A stretch of 64,000 nt of DNA. It comes from Megaera polyxenophila. Lineage in GTDB: Bacteria > Pseudomonadota > Alphaproteobacteria > Rickettsiales > Rickettsiaceae. The stretch's first letter is position 1. Every line of letters begins with the position of its first letter. The DNA is taken from contig NZ_CP104166.1 in assembly GCF_029982035.1 (NCBI RefSeq), positions 1-64,000 of the forward strand. The letters are read 5' to 3'. Made by a program: the position numbers and the translations under genes. Below are positions 36,076 through 45,320 of the stretch, one piece after another. The notes beneath the pieces were generated by a model. The model saw nothing but the letters and a program-made list of their open reading frames with translations. It did no database searches and had not been told where the DNA came from.

Positions 36076-36585
36076 ATGCCAAAAATCATAAAATTCAAAG
36101 GGATAAACCCTAAAATTGACAAAAGTTCGTTTATTGCTCATGGGGCAATAATTGCAGGAGATGTCACTATTTCCGAAAATTCAGGAGTATGGTTTAATTG
36201 TGTACTAAGAGGCGATGTTAATCCTATTACAGTAGGTTCTTGCACTAATATCCAAGACGGAACCATAATCCATACTTCAAGATTTGATGGCCCTACTTCA
36301 ATTGGAAATAACGTTACGATTGGGCATCTTGCTCTCATTCATGCCTGCACAATTAAAAATAATGCTTTTATTGGTATGCAATCAACCATTATGGATAAAG
36401 CGATGATTGAAGAATATGCTTTTATAGCCGCAGGTAGCTTAGTGACCCCTGGGAAAATAGTTAAATCACGGGAGTTATGGGCTGGTAGCCCTGCAAAATT
36501 TATTAGAAAAATTACGGAAGAGGAAGTTAGATTTATGCAGGATAATATTGAAAATTACATAGACCTTGCTAAAGAATATAAATGA
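36076..36585 (+). CDS. gamma-carbonic anhydrase-like hexapeptide-repeat protein
   Basis: A left-handed beta-helix protein of 169 residues counted from ATG at 36076; a TTG at 36058 would add six residues. Hexapeptide repeats run through IIAGDVTI, SIGNNVTIG and AFIGMQSTI. Three histidines (H66, H84, H89, in TIIHTS and GHLALIHAC) match the zinc-binding triad of the gamma class. Many members of this group have weak or no carbonic anhydrase activity, so the reaction is not certain. It overlaps the next gene by 4 bp. Confidence 0.88.
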   Translation: MPKIIKFKGINPKIDKSSFIAHGAIIAGDVTISENSGVWFNCVLRGDVNPITVGSCTNIQDGTIIHTSRFDGPTSIGNNVTIGHLALIHACTIKNNAFIGMQSTIMDKAMIEEYAFIAAGSLVTPGKIVKSRELWAGSPAKFIRKITEEEVRFMQDNIENYIDLAKEYK

Positions 36586-37751
36586 TAAAAATTATAGCTT
36601 TTCTTTTTATAAATATGTGGGCTATGAATTATGCTATAGGTACAAGCGGTTATGAATATAGCCTTATCGAAAAACCTAACCAGAAAATCCATCTAGTTAA
36701 AATTGATTTAAAACAGTATAGTATTTCCCTAGTTAGCGCTCATAATTCTGTATTTGGAAGAGAAAAAGTAGGAGATATAGCAGAACGTGAAAATGCAGAA
36801 ATTGCCATAAATGCCGGTTTTTTTCAAATTGGCGGGAATGAAGATGGACGCCCTACTGGAACTCTTATAATTAATGGCCAAATATTTGGTCTGCGCACGA
36901 CAAAGCATGCAGTATTTACAATAAAAAATAACGAACCAGCAGTGCAGGTGTGGTATCCCAAGGTAGAAATCAAGATAGGTAATTCCCAGATTGTCCCTAC
37001 TGCTTATAACAAATTTGCTAATAATTCTTCGATAATTTTATATTCCGATAAGTGGGGAACTTCTACCCTCACTGCTTTTAAAAATAGAAATGAAATCATT
37101 ATTTCAAAACAAAAAAAAATAACTGGTATAGCACCTCATGGAAATAATTTAATTCCTCCAGGTGGTTATGTATTATCATTACCTAAAACCTACGACACTT
37201 CACTTCTAAAAATTGGTGTTTCTGCTGAATGTAAAGAGGAAAATAACTATCACTTATTTGATAAATCAACTTCAGCAATTATGGGAATTCCATTTTTAAT
37301 TATGGATGGAATAATTAACGAAAAACTGTCTGATTCAGAAAAACATGCACGAACAGCTATTGGTATTACTGAGAATGGAAAAATAATAATTGCAGTGGTA
37401 GAGTGTATGTATACAAAAACTCCAGGTTCTTTAACATTAAAGGAAATCCAGGATATTTTATTAAAGAAAAAGCTTTCCTTTAACGAATTAAAAGCAGCCG
37501 AGGTAAAAAAAATACTTCTGGAAGAGTTATCAGATAGTAATAACTCAGAAGGAATTACTTTAAAAGAATTAGCTAATTTTATGTCAGAGCAAGGGTGCAT
37601 ATCAGCAATTAACCTTGACGGAGGCGGATCCTCCAGCTTATACATACATGGTAAATATGTTAACAATCAAATAGGTGATAAAGACGAAGCAAACGGATTA
37701 GAAGTAGTTAGGCCTGTATCTGATGCAATTATTTTTAAAAAAAAGCAATAA
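36582..37751 (+). CDS. phosphodiester glycosidase family (NAGPA domain) exported protein
   Basis: A 389-residue protein with a short signal-like N-terminus (residues 1-19) and the NAGPA/DUF2233 domain: AINAGFFQIGGNEDGRPTG near residues 76-94 and the C-terminal INLDGGGSSSLYIHG near 343. Family members cleave phosphodiester-linked sugars; the true substrate here is unknown. Between the two conserved parts there is an extra segment at about residues 283-330, with the similar phrases LTLKEIQDIL and ITLKELANFM at its two ends and a 10-bp palindrome in the DNA, which suggests an insertion. Translation is coupled to the upstream gene by ATGA. Confidence 0.85.
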   Translation: MIKIIAFLFINMWAMNYAIGTSGYEYSLIEKPNQKIHLVKIDLKQYSISLVSAHNSVFGREKVGDIAERENAEIAINAGFFQIGGNEDGRPTGTLIINGQIFGLRTTKHAVFTIKNNEPAVQVWYPKVEIKIGNSQIVPTAYNKFANNSSIILYSDKWGTSTLTAFKNRNEIIISKQKKITGIAPHGNNLIPPGGYVLSLPKTYDTSLLKIGVSAECKEENNYHLFDKSTSAIMGIPFLIMDGIINEKLSDSEKHARTAIGITENGKIIIAVVECMYTKTPGSLTLKEIQDILLKKKLSFNELKAAEVKKILLEELSDSNNSEGITLKELANFMSEQGCISAINLDGGGSSSLYIHGKYVNNQIGDKDEANGLEVVRPVSDAIIFKKKQ

Positions 37752-37843
37752 AATGTGCTATCCTATTTTAGGAAACCTTTTGTAGAAATTAAAGCAACCT
37801 ATTACTATAATAAACCTGGAACATTTTAAATAATTAGTGAAAT

Positions 37844-38308
37844 ATGGATATATCTGCGGTAGAAATTTGGTTAATAGTTGGAATAATTTTTATCATAATT
37901 GAATTTAGCAAAATTCCAGGAATCGGATTTTTATTTCTAGGTTTAGGAGCTTTAACTACTTCTGCTTTAATTTCCTCTTACTTAGAAATAACTGATTACC
38001 AAATAGCGACATTTGGGCTTGTCTCCTTTACCTGGTTCTTAGTACTTTGGTGGCCGTTAAAGAAATTTGTTTACGGTAAAAGGAAAGGGAATAATATTAA
38101 TCAAGGTTATTTCGATTTAGTAGGAAACCAGGTAACAGTTCTTAATCGAAATATAGAACCTGGAAAAATAGGTCAGGTATCATGGTCCGGTACTATTATG
38201 AATGCTAAACTTGTAGATTCAGAAAAAGAACACGTAAATCCAGACGATGTATTGTACGTTTTAGAAGTTAAGGGAAACGTTTTAATATGTTCTCGTAAAA
38301 AACCTTAA
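37844..38308 (+). CDS. NfeD-like membrane protein
   Basis: A 154-residue protein with two or three N-terminal membrane helices in the first 70 residues, including IEFSKIPGIGFLFLGLGAL, and a C-terminal OB-fold domain (GNQVTVLNRNIEPGKIGQVSWSG) of the NfeD group. Family members usually work with a stomatin/prohibitin-like protein in membrane microdomains; no such partner is adjacent. A TATAAT at about 37816 could be its -10 box. It converges on yaaA with a 7-bp gap. Confidence 0.85.
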   Translation: MDISAVEIWLIVGIIFIIIEFSKIPGIGFLFLGLGALTTSALISSYLEITDYQIATFGLVSFTWFLVLWWPLKKFVYGKRKGNNINQGYFDLVGNQVTVLNRNIEPGKIGQVSWSGTIMNAKLVDSEKEHVNPDDVLYVLEVKGNVLICSRKKP

Positions 38309-38315
38309 AAAGTTC

Positions 38316-39077
38316 TTACCTAGTAAAAACTAATTCGGTTTCGGTTGAAAGAGCAGCGTTGAATTCATAACCACCTCCGTTAAACTGCTTAATATCATAG
38401 ATGCTTTCAATACGCTGTTTTATTATATATGATGTCATAAGACCGCGTGCTTTTTTAGCAAAAATAGGTATAACTTTATACTCGCTATTTTTCCTTTCTT
38501 TAAAAACAGGAGTAATTAAACGACGGTTAAATAGTTTTTGATTTATCACCTTAAAATATTCTGCTGACGCTAAATTCACCAGTAAATCGCTCTCTCCGCT
38601 TTTTAGCAGTTCATTTAATTTAACTATAATCTTGTCTCCCCAATACTCGTATAAATTCTTGTAATTCTGACTGAGCAGTTTTGTTCCCATTTCAAGTCTA
38701 TAAGGTTGGATAAGATCTAGTGGTCTTAGCAAACCATAAAGCCCGGAAATAATTCTTAAATGTAATTGAGCGTACTTGATGTCTTCTTGAGTAAAAGCTT
38801 CTACATCTAACCCTTCATATACATCGCCTTTAAAAGCATATATCGCTTGGCAGCTATTCTCTAAAGTAAACGGAATACTGAAATCATGGTAGCGTTGGTG
38901 ATTTAAAACAGCTAGTTTTTCACTTAAATCCATTAATCCTACTATTTCAGAAGTAGTTAGCTTACGTAAAACTTTAATAAGCTCTGTTGATTCTTTAAGA
39001 AAATCAGGAATGGTATGCTCACCTTTATAATTTCCAGAAAAATCTAATGTTTTAGAAGGAGAAATTAATATTATCAT
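38316..39077 (-). CDS. yaaA: peroxide stress protein YaaA
   Basis: A 253-residue protein of the YaaA/DUF328 family. It opens with MIILISPSKTLDFSG and has the conserved FKGDVYEGLD, RIISGLYGLLRPLD, and YEYWGDKI stretches along its length. In E. coli the protein lowers free iron under peroxide stress and binds DNA. Full length, single gene, on the opposite strand to nfeD. Confidence 0.93.
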   Translation of the reverse strand: MIILISPSKTLDFSGNYKGEHTIPDFLKESTELIKVLRKLTTSEIVGLMDLSEKLAVLNHQRYHDFSIPFTLENSCQAIYAFKGDVYEGLDVEAFTQEDIKYAQLHLRIISGLYGLLRPLDLIQPYRLEMGTKLLSQNYKNLYEYWGDKIIVKLNELLKSGESDLLVNLASAEYFKVINQKLFNRRLITPVFKERKNSEYKVIPIFAKKARGLMTSYIIKQRIESIYDIKQFNGGGYEFNAALSTETELVFTR

Positions 39078-39133
39078 TTGATAGCTAGTTCATTTAAAAA
39101 TTATAACACCTTTAATCCAATTTATTACCAAAC

Positions 39134-39913
39134 CTATTGTGCAGTCCATCCACCGTCAATTGATAAAGCTGAACCTGTAATAGAAGAAGCGCTATCAGAA
39201 GATAGAAAATATACAAAATCAGCTATTTCTTCAATCTCTACAAATTTTTTTGTTGCTTGTACTCCTAGTATAACATTCTTAATTACATCCTCTTCCGACA
39301 TGGATCTAGCTTTTGCTGTATCAGCGATCTGATTTACTACAAGCGGAGTTTTCACATAACCTGGGCAAATAGAATTAACAGTTATACCATCTTGAGCTAC
39401 TTCTAAGGCTACAGATTTTGTCAGCCCAATTAGTCCATGTTTAGCAGCCACATAGGCTGATTTAAAGGGCGATGCTACCAAAGCATGGGCTGAGGCAATG
39501 TTAATTACCCTACCCCATTTTTGTTGTTTCATTATAGGGATAACATTCTTTATTGTATAAAAAGCAGCAATTAAATCTATACGAATTATCATTTCCCATT
39601 TTTCCGGTGGAAAATTTTCAACCGGTGACACAAATTGAATCCCCGCATTATTAACTAGCACATCTACTCTTTGATATTTTTGGATTATATTTTTAAACAT
39701 TCTGTCAATTTCTGCAGGTTTTGAAAGATCGGCACTATCAAATAGCACCTCTGCTGCACCAAGAAGTTTTAGCTCGCTAGAAAGCTTTTTTACTTCAGAA
39801 TCAGAAGCAAGCCCATTAATAACTAATGTAGCACCATTTTTAGCAAATTTCGAAGCTATTCCAAAACCAATACCGCTTGTGGATCCAGTTACTACAACTA
39901 TTTTATCTTTCAT
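39134..39913 (-). CDS. bdhA: 3-hydroxybutyrate dehydrogenase (short-chain dehydrogenase)
   Basis: A 259-residue classical SDR enzyme. The dinucleotide-binding motif is VVTGSTSGIGFGIA at 7-20, NNAG is at 88-91, and the catalytic Ser-Tyr-Lys set is Ser141, Tyr154 and Lys158 (SAYVAAKHG). The NSICPGYVKTPLV segment and the C-terminal SITGSALSIDGGWTAQ match D-3-hydroxybutyrate dehydrogenases, which make acetoacetate. The substrate is assigned by overall resemblance, since SDR enzymes are versatile. The gene diverges from the zinc-finger gene, with 84 bp between starts. Confidence 0.88.
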   Translation of the reverse strand: MKDKIVVVTGSTSGIGFGIASKFAKNGATLVINGLASDSEVKKLSSELKLLGAAEVLFDSADLSKPAEIDRMFKNIIQKYQRVDVLVNNAGIQFVSPVENFPPEKWEMIIRIDLIAAFYTIKNVIPIMKQQKWGRVINIASAHALVASPFKSAYVAAKHGLIGLTKSVALEVAQDGITVNSICPGYVKTPLVVNQIADTAKARSMSEEDVIKNVILGVQATKKFVEIEEIADFVYFLSSDSASSITGSALSIDGGWTAQ

Positions 39914-39934
39914 ATTTTAAAACCTGATTTATAT

Positions 39935-39963
39935 TTGATAAATAAACATTCCTGAGATATCAT
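39935..39963 (+). promoter_or_regulatory. probable promoter of the zinc-finger gene
   Basis: TTGATA at 39935-39940, a 17-bp spacer, and TATCAT at 39958-39963; five of six matches to sigma-70 consensus in each box. The ATG follows 34 bp later. Confidence 0.55.
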
Positions 39964-39997
39964 TCATCGATGATATAAGCATCTCAAAAAAGTTAAT

Positions 39998-40153
39998 ATG
40001 AAATCATGCAAAATTGAAAAAACAAAATCTTTATCTGTGGTTTGTATGGGCCAAGAAGTACCCTATGATCACCCTAGAATCTATCTTGCGGTAAACCCCG
40101 AAACTAAAGAAGTCACCTGCCCTTACTGCAGTAAAAAGTTTATTCTTGAATAA
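39998..40153 (+). CDS. small zinc-finger protein (CHCC type, complex I-associated family)
   Basis: A 51-residue protein with the zf-CHCC pattern: Cys16, His25, Cys41 and Cys44 (VVCMGQ, YDHPRIYL, TCPYCSKKF). This matches the bacterial relatives of the mitochondrial complex I subunit NDUFS6, common in alphaproteobacteria next to or apart from nuo genes. The zinc site is clear; the role in complex I is inferred from the family. A good sigma-70 promoter lies just upstream. No nuo genes are in the window. Confidence 0.85.
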   Translation: MKSCKIEKTKSLSVVCMGQEVPYDHPRIYLAVNPETKEVTCPYCSKKFILE

Positions 40154-40173
40154 AGGATTTCTACAAATGGCCT

Positions 40174-41031
40174 CTACATGGCACGAGAAGTATCTGGACT
40201 TAAAGATTTCATCACTCCTTTTGCAATATCCAACAAATTTGCATGGCCTGCTCCAAGAGCTTTTTTGGCAAAATTTTTCACTTGTGGATCTTGCACCTGC
40301 GTAGCAATTTTCTCTATATTACCTTGAATGCGGTCTTTAATCCCTTTTTTAAGCACGTCCGCAACCACAGCTGTTATAACCTCGATATCTTTAGGGTCGG
40401 ATATATGTGCTTTTACAGTTTTAGTAACCTGGTTTAAGCATTCTAACATTAAGTTTGCACCATTTTGTTGAATTTTTATTTTATCAAAAATACTAATACT
40501 TGGGTCTAAATTTTGTTTTAGAACATCTTTTGCTACAGCTGCCTGTTGTTCTATATGCGCTTTTATTTTTGAAGTAAGGGCTTCAGGGACTCCTGTTTCT
40601 TGGAGAGCAGATACTGCTGAATTCTTGATAAACTCCAAAGTTGCATCAATTTCTTTTTCATTTTGAGGAAAAACTTTATCAGCATACCCACTTACTTCTT
40701 GCATAAAGCTCTTTATACCAGCCGTGGCAGTAACTCCTTCAAGTACACTACTCAAGATATTGGAGCTAAAACCAAATTTACCAAGTGCTGTAGCAGAAAT
40801 TCCTGTTTCAATCGCTAATTTTGATATTTTACCAATCACTTCTAAACTGCTGTCTTTATTTAGTTTTTCTGTTGTATCTACAAGGTTATCTATTGTTTTT
40901 TGTAGATTTTCATCTTTAAAAAAAGAGGCGACAGTTTCTAGTAACCCTGTACTGTTTAAAACAAACCCCAAAGCAGGAGAATAAGCAGTAACAACTAATA
41001 ATAAAGCAGGAACAGCAAAACTAATTATTTC
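40174..41031 (-). pseudogene. 3' part of a hypothetical gene interrupted by the IS91-type element
   Basis: The 285 codons following the insertion carry a hydrophobic segment (IISFAVPALLLVVTAY) and then a long helical region rich in Lys, Glu, Ala and Val with no recognised domain. The ORF opens inside the element (to 41058), but its first nine codons there are element sequence. Native reading begins with the Glu codon at 41031-41029. With the 5' part and five retained bases (ACAAG), the original gene would have been about 418 codons. The function is unknown; the stretch of amphipathic helices suggests a structural or membrane-associated protein. Confidence 0.7.
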
Positions 41032-41236
41032 ATAGTATAGGAAATTCAAAATTTGCAACCAGAAAAATCATCAATCAGCTTTTTAAAAATTCGTTTAATA
41101 AATATGTAGTTACCAGCCACAATATTAGAAATTATCAACACTTTTACAAAAATCTCTGCCAGAATCTATCTAAAAATAGGTTCAGTTTTACAAATTATGT
41201 GGCCAAGACGTGAAAGAAGTGTTCGCCATAATGATG

Positions 41237-42366
41237 TTATCTAGGCGTTGATAATAATTCATTGGTTCTTATTAATAACAATGGCGGAGATAAACCGTAA
41301 TAAACTTGCCGCAGATTCATACATTTATTGCAATTATAGCAAAACAGAGGATCTATTTTAAAATTCAACCAAATCATTAATCTCCAACTAATGAGCTTAG
41401 TTTTCTTATGAACGATTTGATTAATTGCCTTATATACGATAGGTAATTGTACGCCCCTAGTTCTATTAGATAAAAAACCGTAATACCTAATCATTCGAAA
41501 ATAACGATCTGGTATATGCATAATCAGACTAGCTATGAACTGCATCACGGGCATAGTTATGCGATCAATTGTATTATTATAGTGATCAAGAAATTTAAAC
41601 GTTACCTGCTTTCCGTCGTAATTTTCTATTCTTGTCTCGGAAATAGGGGGCGTTTTATATACCGCCCTAAATATTCTATGTTGCGTTTATGATCATCCGA
41701 TGGTTTTTGTAAATAAACATACCAACTGATTTCGTATAAACTACTCATCCAGTTATTAAAATTCTCAGCATTTTGATATGCGGACGGCAACTTCAAATTA
41801 CTTGAGATATATTGAAAGCGAAATAACTCAAGGACTCTATGTCTCCACATTTTTTTAATAGGTTCGGCAGGAAAAAATAATTTTTGCCACTTGCCTTTGC
41901 TATTTATACCGCCGCAAGTAACCGATAAATGGATATGAACATTGCGTTTTAAATCTCTACCGAAAGTGTGTAAGGCAGTAAATATACCAACCACAAGATT
42001 TTTCTTTGTAGCTATCTCCTTAATAATTCCTGCTGCAATACCGGAAATCAATCCAAACAGATCACGATTGAGCCAAAATATCGGCCATAAAGAGTCCGGC
42101 ATTGTAAATGTAATGTGCTGCCATCGTGTTTTTGGTAGAACATTGCTAGCCTTACTCACCCATTGATCCGTTTGTTTCTTACCACAACGAGAACAAAACC
42201 TACCTTTACAGCTGAATGCTACCGATTTATTGCGGTTACAATCACGGCAGCTATAACGTTTAAATCCTAAATATTTCGTTCCACACGATATAACTTTAGT
42301 GACGTTGAAAATAATGCCGTATCTTAGCTTGCCGTATTTTTTAGCGAAATCGAGACCAATTACCAC
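41237..42366 (-). pseudogene. IS91-family transposase, split by a -1 frameshift (copy 2)
   Basis: Identical in protein sequence to copy 1: the N-terminal part is 42366-41626 with zinc cysteines and HUH histidines, and the C-terminal part, 41554-41237, has the tyrosine region. The same CGCCCCCTA junction breaks the frame near 41669. Because both copies carry it, the shift came before the duplication or is part of normal expression. The element may be mobile only if frameshifting occurs or an intact transposase exists elsewhere in the genome. Confidence 0.8.
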
Positions 42367-42439
42367 GGTCTAGAAAAATATGTTTTATAGATATTCCTTT
42401 ACCGACTATTTCCATAAATTACTTATAGTTAATGTTTTC

Positions 42440-42694
42440 TTACCAAGGAATCTTTCTTCCTTTGCGTTCTAAATCAAATTCTTTACAATCAGGGCAATAG
42501 TAAACAGAATTATACTTATGATTGGGAGATATTTTTCGCAACATTATCCAGAAAGCCTTGGCTATTTCCTTATCTCCTTCGGAAAAAATCTTTTTGATCC
42601 TGCTGTAAGGAATTGCTTGCTCTTTAGAAATGGCCTTAAGAGTTTTTACCGCTAATTCATTGACCAAATGCTGCTCAGAGTGCAAGTTACTCAT
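42440..42694 (-). CDS. hypothetical accessory ORF of the IS91-type element (copy 2)
   Basis: The same 84-residue ORF as in copy 1, identical in sequence, with the CPDC pair near the C-terminus and a basic tail. It was carried along with the element. Function not recognised. Confidence 0.45.
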   Translation of the reverse strand: MSNLHSEQHLVNELAVKTLKAISKEQAIPYSRIKKIFSEGDKEIAKAFWIMLRKISPNHKYNSVYYCPDCKEFDLERKGRKIPW

Positions 42695-42847
42695 AACTCA
42701 ATTATATATTATCTTATGTATGTCTAACATTCAGTCTTTATAACTCAAGTTAAAACAAATCAAATACCAGTATTATAATCCTCCATAAATATTTATCGGT
42801 CAAGGGTATCTTCTTTTAAGCTGCCACCGATAGGTGGCTTATCTTGT

Positions 42848-43241
42848 CGCATTTTATCGGCAATATTTCATCGAGCTTTGTTTTAAAATTTTGGATACTA
42901 GTTAGAACTTTAACTAAAGTTTCTAATAGTATAATACTAAATGCTTTGCTTTCTTCTGTTTCAGAAAGCTGAGACTGTAAATTTGAAGCTATTCCTTCTA
43001 GTGGCTCTAAAATCGTTTGCTTAAACAGCGTTTTTGCATGCTCTTGTTCTTCCAAGGTTAAATCTGATTGGCTTAGCCCTTCTTCTAGGATTCTGGTTTC
43101 ATGTTGCAAAACACCTCTAAGAGAAGTAGTAAATTGGCTTATTTGTTCCTGAGCTTCGCTTTCTAACACCTTTAACTTCTCTTGCAAATCTAAGGGCAAA
43201 AGAGAAAAGTTAAACTTACCTTGGACCACATTATATTTCAT
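42848..43241 (-). pseudogene. 5' part of a hypothetical gene interrupted by the IS91-type element
   Basis: The first 131 codons of the split gene. The ATG at 43241 has a GGTGG ribosome-site-like sequence 7-8 nt upstream and is preferred over a TTG at 43262. The protein is acidic and helical (LPLDLQEKLKVLESEAQEQI near the start), with no signal peptide and no recognised domain. The open frame runs nine residues further into the element before a stop at 42816. The fragment may still be translated as a truncated product. Confidence 0.7.
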
Positions 43242-43464
43242 TTTTAACCACCAATAATTCAAAAATATTTTAGCATACCTATAAAATTTAGCCCGAAAAC
43301 TACTTTAAGGCTCAAGTTATTATTGATAAAAATATAATTTTTGATAATCTAAGTGCCAGCATTAACACAGTATGTTCAAACTTTATGTCTAAACTATATC
43401 ATTGAATATACTAATATGACTACTTACCTTACAATCAACTTTAATTATCGGTAATATTGAATCC

Positions 43465-44826
43465 ATGTACAGATTAGTTTTATTTACATTTATTACATTA
43501 AATTTTTCTAATAGTTTAGCTCTTGAGCTAAATGAAGCTCTCAAAAGCGGCTATAATAACGATGAAAAGCTAAAAATTATTAGATCGGATTTCTTGAATG
43601 AAATAGAACAGTTCCCTCGTGCTCTTGCTGGTTTTATGCCAAAAATTTCTGCCGGATTTGATGCAACAGATTCAAAAGTCACAAGAAAAAGTAACATTGC
43701 TGCTGGTTTAGATAATACCTCTACAGATAATTCACGATATTCAAAAACCCTCACCCTGGATCAATCAATATTTAACGGCGGGTCTAGCGTTGCAGAATTA
43801 AAGGCTGCACAATCGGCTTTTAGGGCTTCTAAAGGTGATTATTACGCTAAGGAGCAAAATATATTTTTGGAAGAAATTACTAATTATCTAAACTGTGTTG
43901 AAGCCACGGAAAAATATAACATTTCAAAAATAAGTGTTAAATCTAACAGAACTCAGCTGGAAGCTGTAAAAGAAAAATTTAAACTTGGTGAATCAACTGA
44001 AACTGAAGTTGCAAGTGCTGAATCTGGGCTTGCAACTGCTCAGGCTAATCAATCTATTGCATATGCAAATTTTGAAGCAGCTAAAGCAGAATTTTTAAGA
44101 GTTTTTGCTTTAGAAGCAACGGGGATTAAAATGCCGGAATTAGCAGCTAATTTACCAAATAGCTTAGAGGAATTAGTTGAAATAGCAATCGCTGCCAATC
44201 CAAACATAATATCATCCCAACATTCTACTAAAGCTTCCAAAGCCGGAGAATATGCTGCTAAGGGAGCTTTGTTACCCCAGGTGTCATTCCGAATACAAAG
44301 CGGAGATACAAGATACAGTCCTGAAGATCAACTTAGACAAAATTTTAACTCTAATAGCGTTACTTCTACCTTATCAGTAAATGTCCCTATTCTCTCTAAA
44401 GGAGGGGTAGAATATTCTGATATTAGAAGAGCAAAATATAAAACCAGAAAAGCTGTTCTGCAACTAGATACTCAAATAAAACAGATTAAATCACAATGTA
44501 AAGCGAGTTGGGAAAAATTTAACGCAGCGAAGACCAGGATTGCCGCTACATCTCAAGGAGTTAAATCTGGTGAAATAGCGTACGAAGGAATGCTTCAAGA
44601 AGAAATGCTGGGGTCTAAAACCATAATTGATGTTATTATGTCGGAAGAAAAGTTAAGTAAGGCCAGAGAAGCTAGAGTTGAAGCACAAAGGGAGTTAATA
44701 TTAGCTAGTTATAATATAAAATCCTTAATGGGGGAATTGACTGCTGAAAAAATGAAATTGCCTGTTGAATATTTTAACCCGGATCAAGAGTTCAAAAAAC
44801 TAAAATTAAGAATTGTAGGATTTTAA
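43465..44826 (+). CDS. TolC family outer-membrane efflux protein
   Basis: A 453-residue outer-membrane channel protein. A signal peptide covers about residues 1-20, then two related halves carry the outer membrane efflux protein helices (LKAAQSAFRASKGDYYAKEQN in two parts; ESTETEVASAESGLATAQAN; and in the second half SEEKLSKAREARVEAQREL). This is the alpha-barrel architecture of TolC, which would be the exit duct for RND pumps and type I secretion. The adaptor at 7637 is a candidate partner. Close behind it, 5 bp on, is the PopZ-like gene. Confidence 0.92.
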   Translation: MYRLVLFTFITLNFSNSLALELNEALKSGYNNDEKLKIIRSDFLNEIEQFPRALAGFMPKISAGFDATDSKVTRKSNIAAGLDNTSTDNSRYSKTLTLDQSIFNGGSSVAELKAAQSAFRASKGDYYAKEQNIFLEEITNYLNCVEATEKYNISKISVKSNRTQLEAVKEKFKLGESTETEVASAESGLATAQANQSIAYANFEAAKAEFLRVFALEATGIKMPELAANLPNSLEELVEIAIAANPNIISSQHSTKASKAGEYAAKGALLPQVSFRIQSGDTRYSPEDQLRQNFNSNSVTSTLSVNVPILSKGGVEYSDIRRAKYKTRKAVLQLDTQIKQIKSQCKASWEKFNAAKTRIAATSQGVKSGEIAYEGMLQEEMLGSKTIIDVIMSEEKLSKAREARVEAQRELILASYNIKSLMGELTAEKMKLPVEYFNPDQEFKKLKLRIVGF

Positions 44827-44831
44827 GAACC

Positions 44832-45254
44832 ATGAATTCTAGAGAGAAAAAAAGTGAGATAAAGGAAGAAAAACTTGAAGATATAATACGCTCTATCAGG
44901 GGTATAATTGATGATCCTAATAATTTTGCACCTAAGGGTTTAAATGACAATGAACATCTTAATTTAGGTGAATCAATATTAGAATTAACAACCGAATTTA
45001 AAGAAGGCGAACAAGATAAAGCATATACAGAGGAATTACTTTCTAAAGAAACCTCTGACAAATTTTCAACAGCAATAAAGGATTTTTCTCAAAAAATTAA
45101 TGATCCAATATTGAAAGAACGGAACACAGAAGCTGATTTAATTATTACTAATTTAATAAAGCCTATGTTAAAAGAATGGTTAGATAATAATTTGCCAAAG
45201 TTAGTAGAAAAAGTAATAGCTGAGGAATTAAAAAAATTGATACCAAAAAAATAG
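44832..45254 (+). CDS. PopZ-like (DUF2497) polar organizing protein
   Basis: A 140-residue acidic protein with the two conserved ends of the DUF2497/PopZ family: an N-terminal helix EEKLEDIIRSIRGIIDD and a C-terminal segment LIKPMLKEWLDNNLPKLVEKV. The central region is low-complexity. In Caulobacter, PopZ anchors the chromosome origin at the cell pole by oligomerising through the C-terminal part. The same role here is inferred. It is separated by 5 bp from the TolC-like gene, an arrangement often seen in alphaproteobacteria. Confidence 0.85.
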   Translation: MNSREKKSEIKEEKLEDIIRSIRGIIDDPNNFAPKGLNDNEHLNLGESILELTTEFKEGEQDKAYTEELLSKETSDKFSTAIKDFSQKINDPILKERNTEADLIITNLIKPMLKEWLDNNLPKLVEKVIAEELKKLIPKK

Positions 45255-45320
45255 CTGTATAAATAAAACACTCTTAGCTAGCTATTGTTGTATTGAATGG
45301 TTTTTTATTGGGAATAAGAA

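Larger units (their letters stand above)
41032..42847 (-). mobile_element. IS91-type insertion element, copy 2
   Basis: The same 1,816 bp as at 1528-3343, with constant offset. Here it is inserted in the minus-strand hypothetical gene whose parts lie at 40174-41031 and 42848-43241. If the terminal ACAAG (42847-42843) is counted as target DNA, the two gene parts rejoin in frame as Cys-Asp-Lys-Glu-Ile, supporting insertion next to CAAG. There is no target duplication. Confidence 0.85.

Noticed and set aside
43263..43464. A tRNA or other stable RNA in the gap before the TolC-like gene
   Set aside because: No T-loop (GGTTCRA) or cloverleaf pattern could be found; only AT-rich direct repeats around ttgataa are visible.
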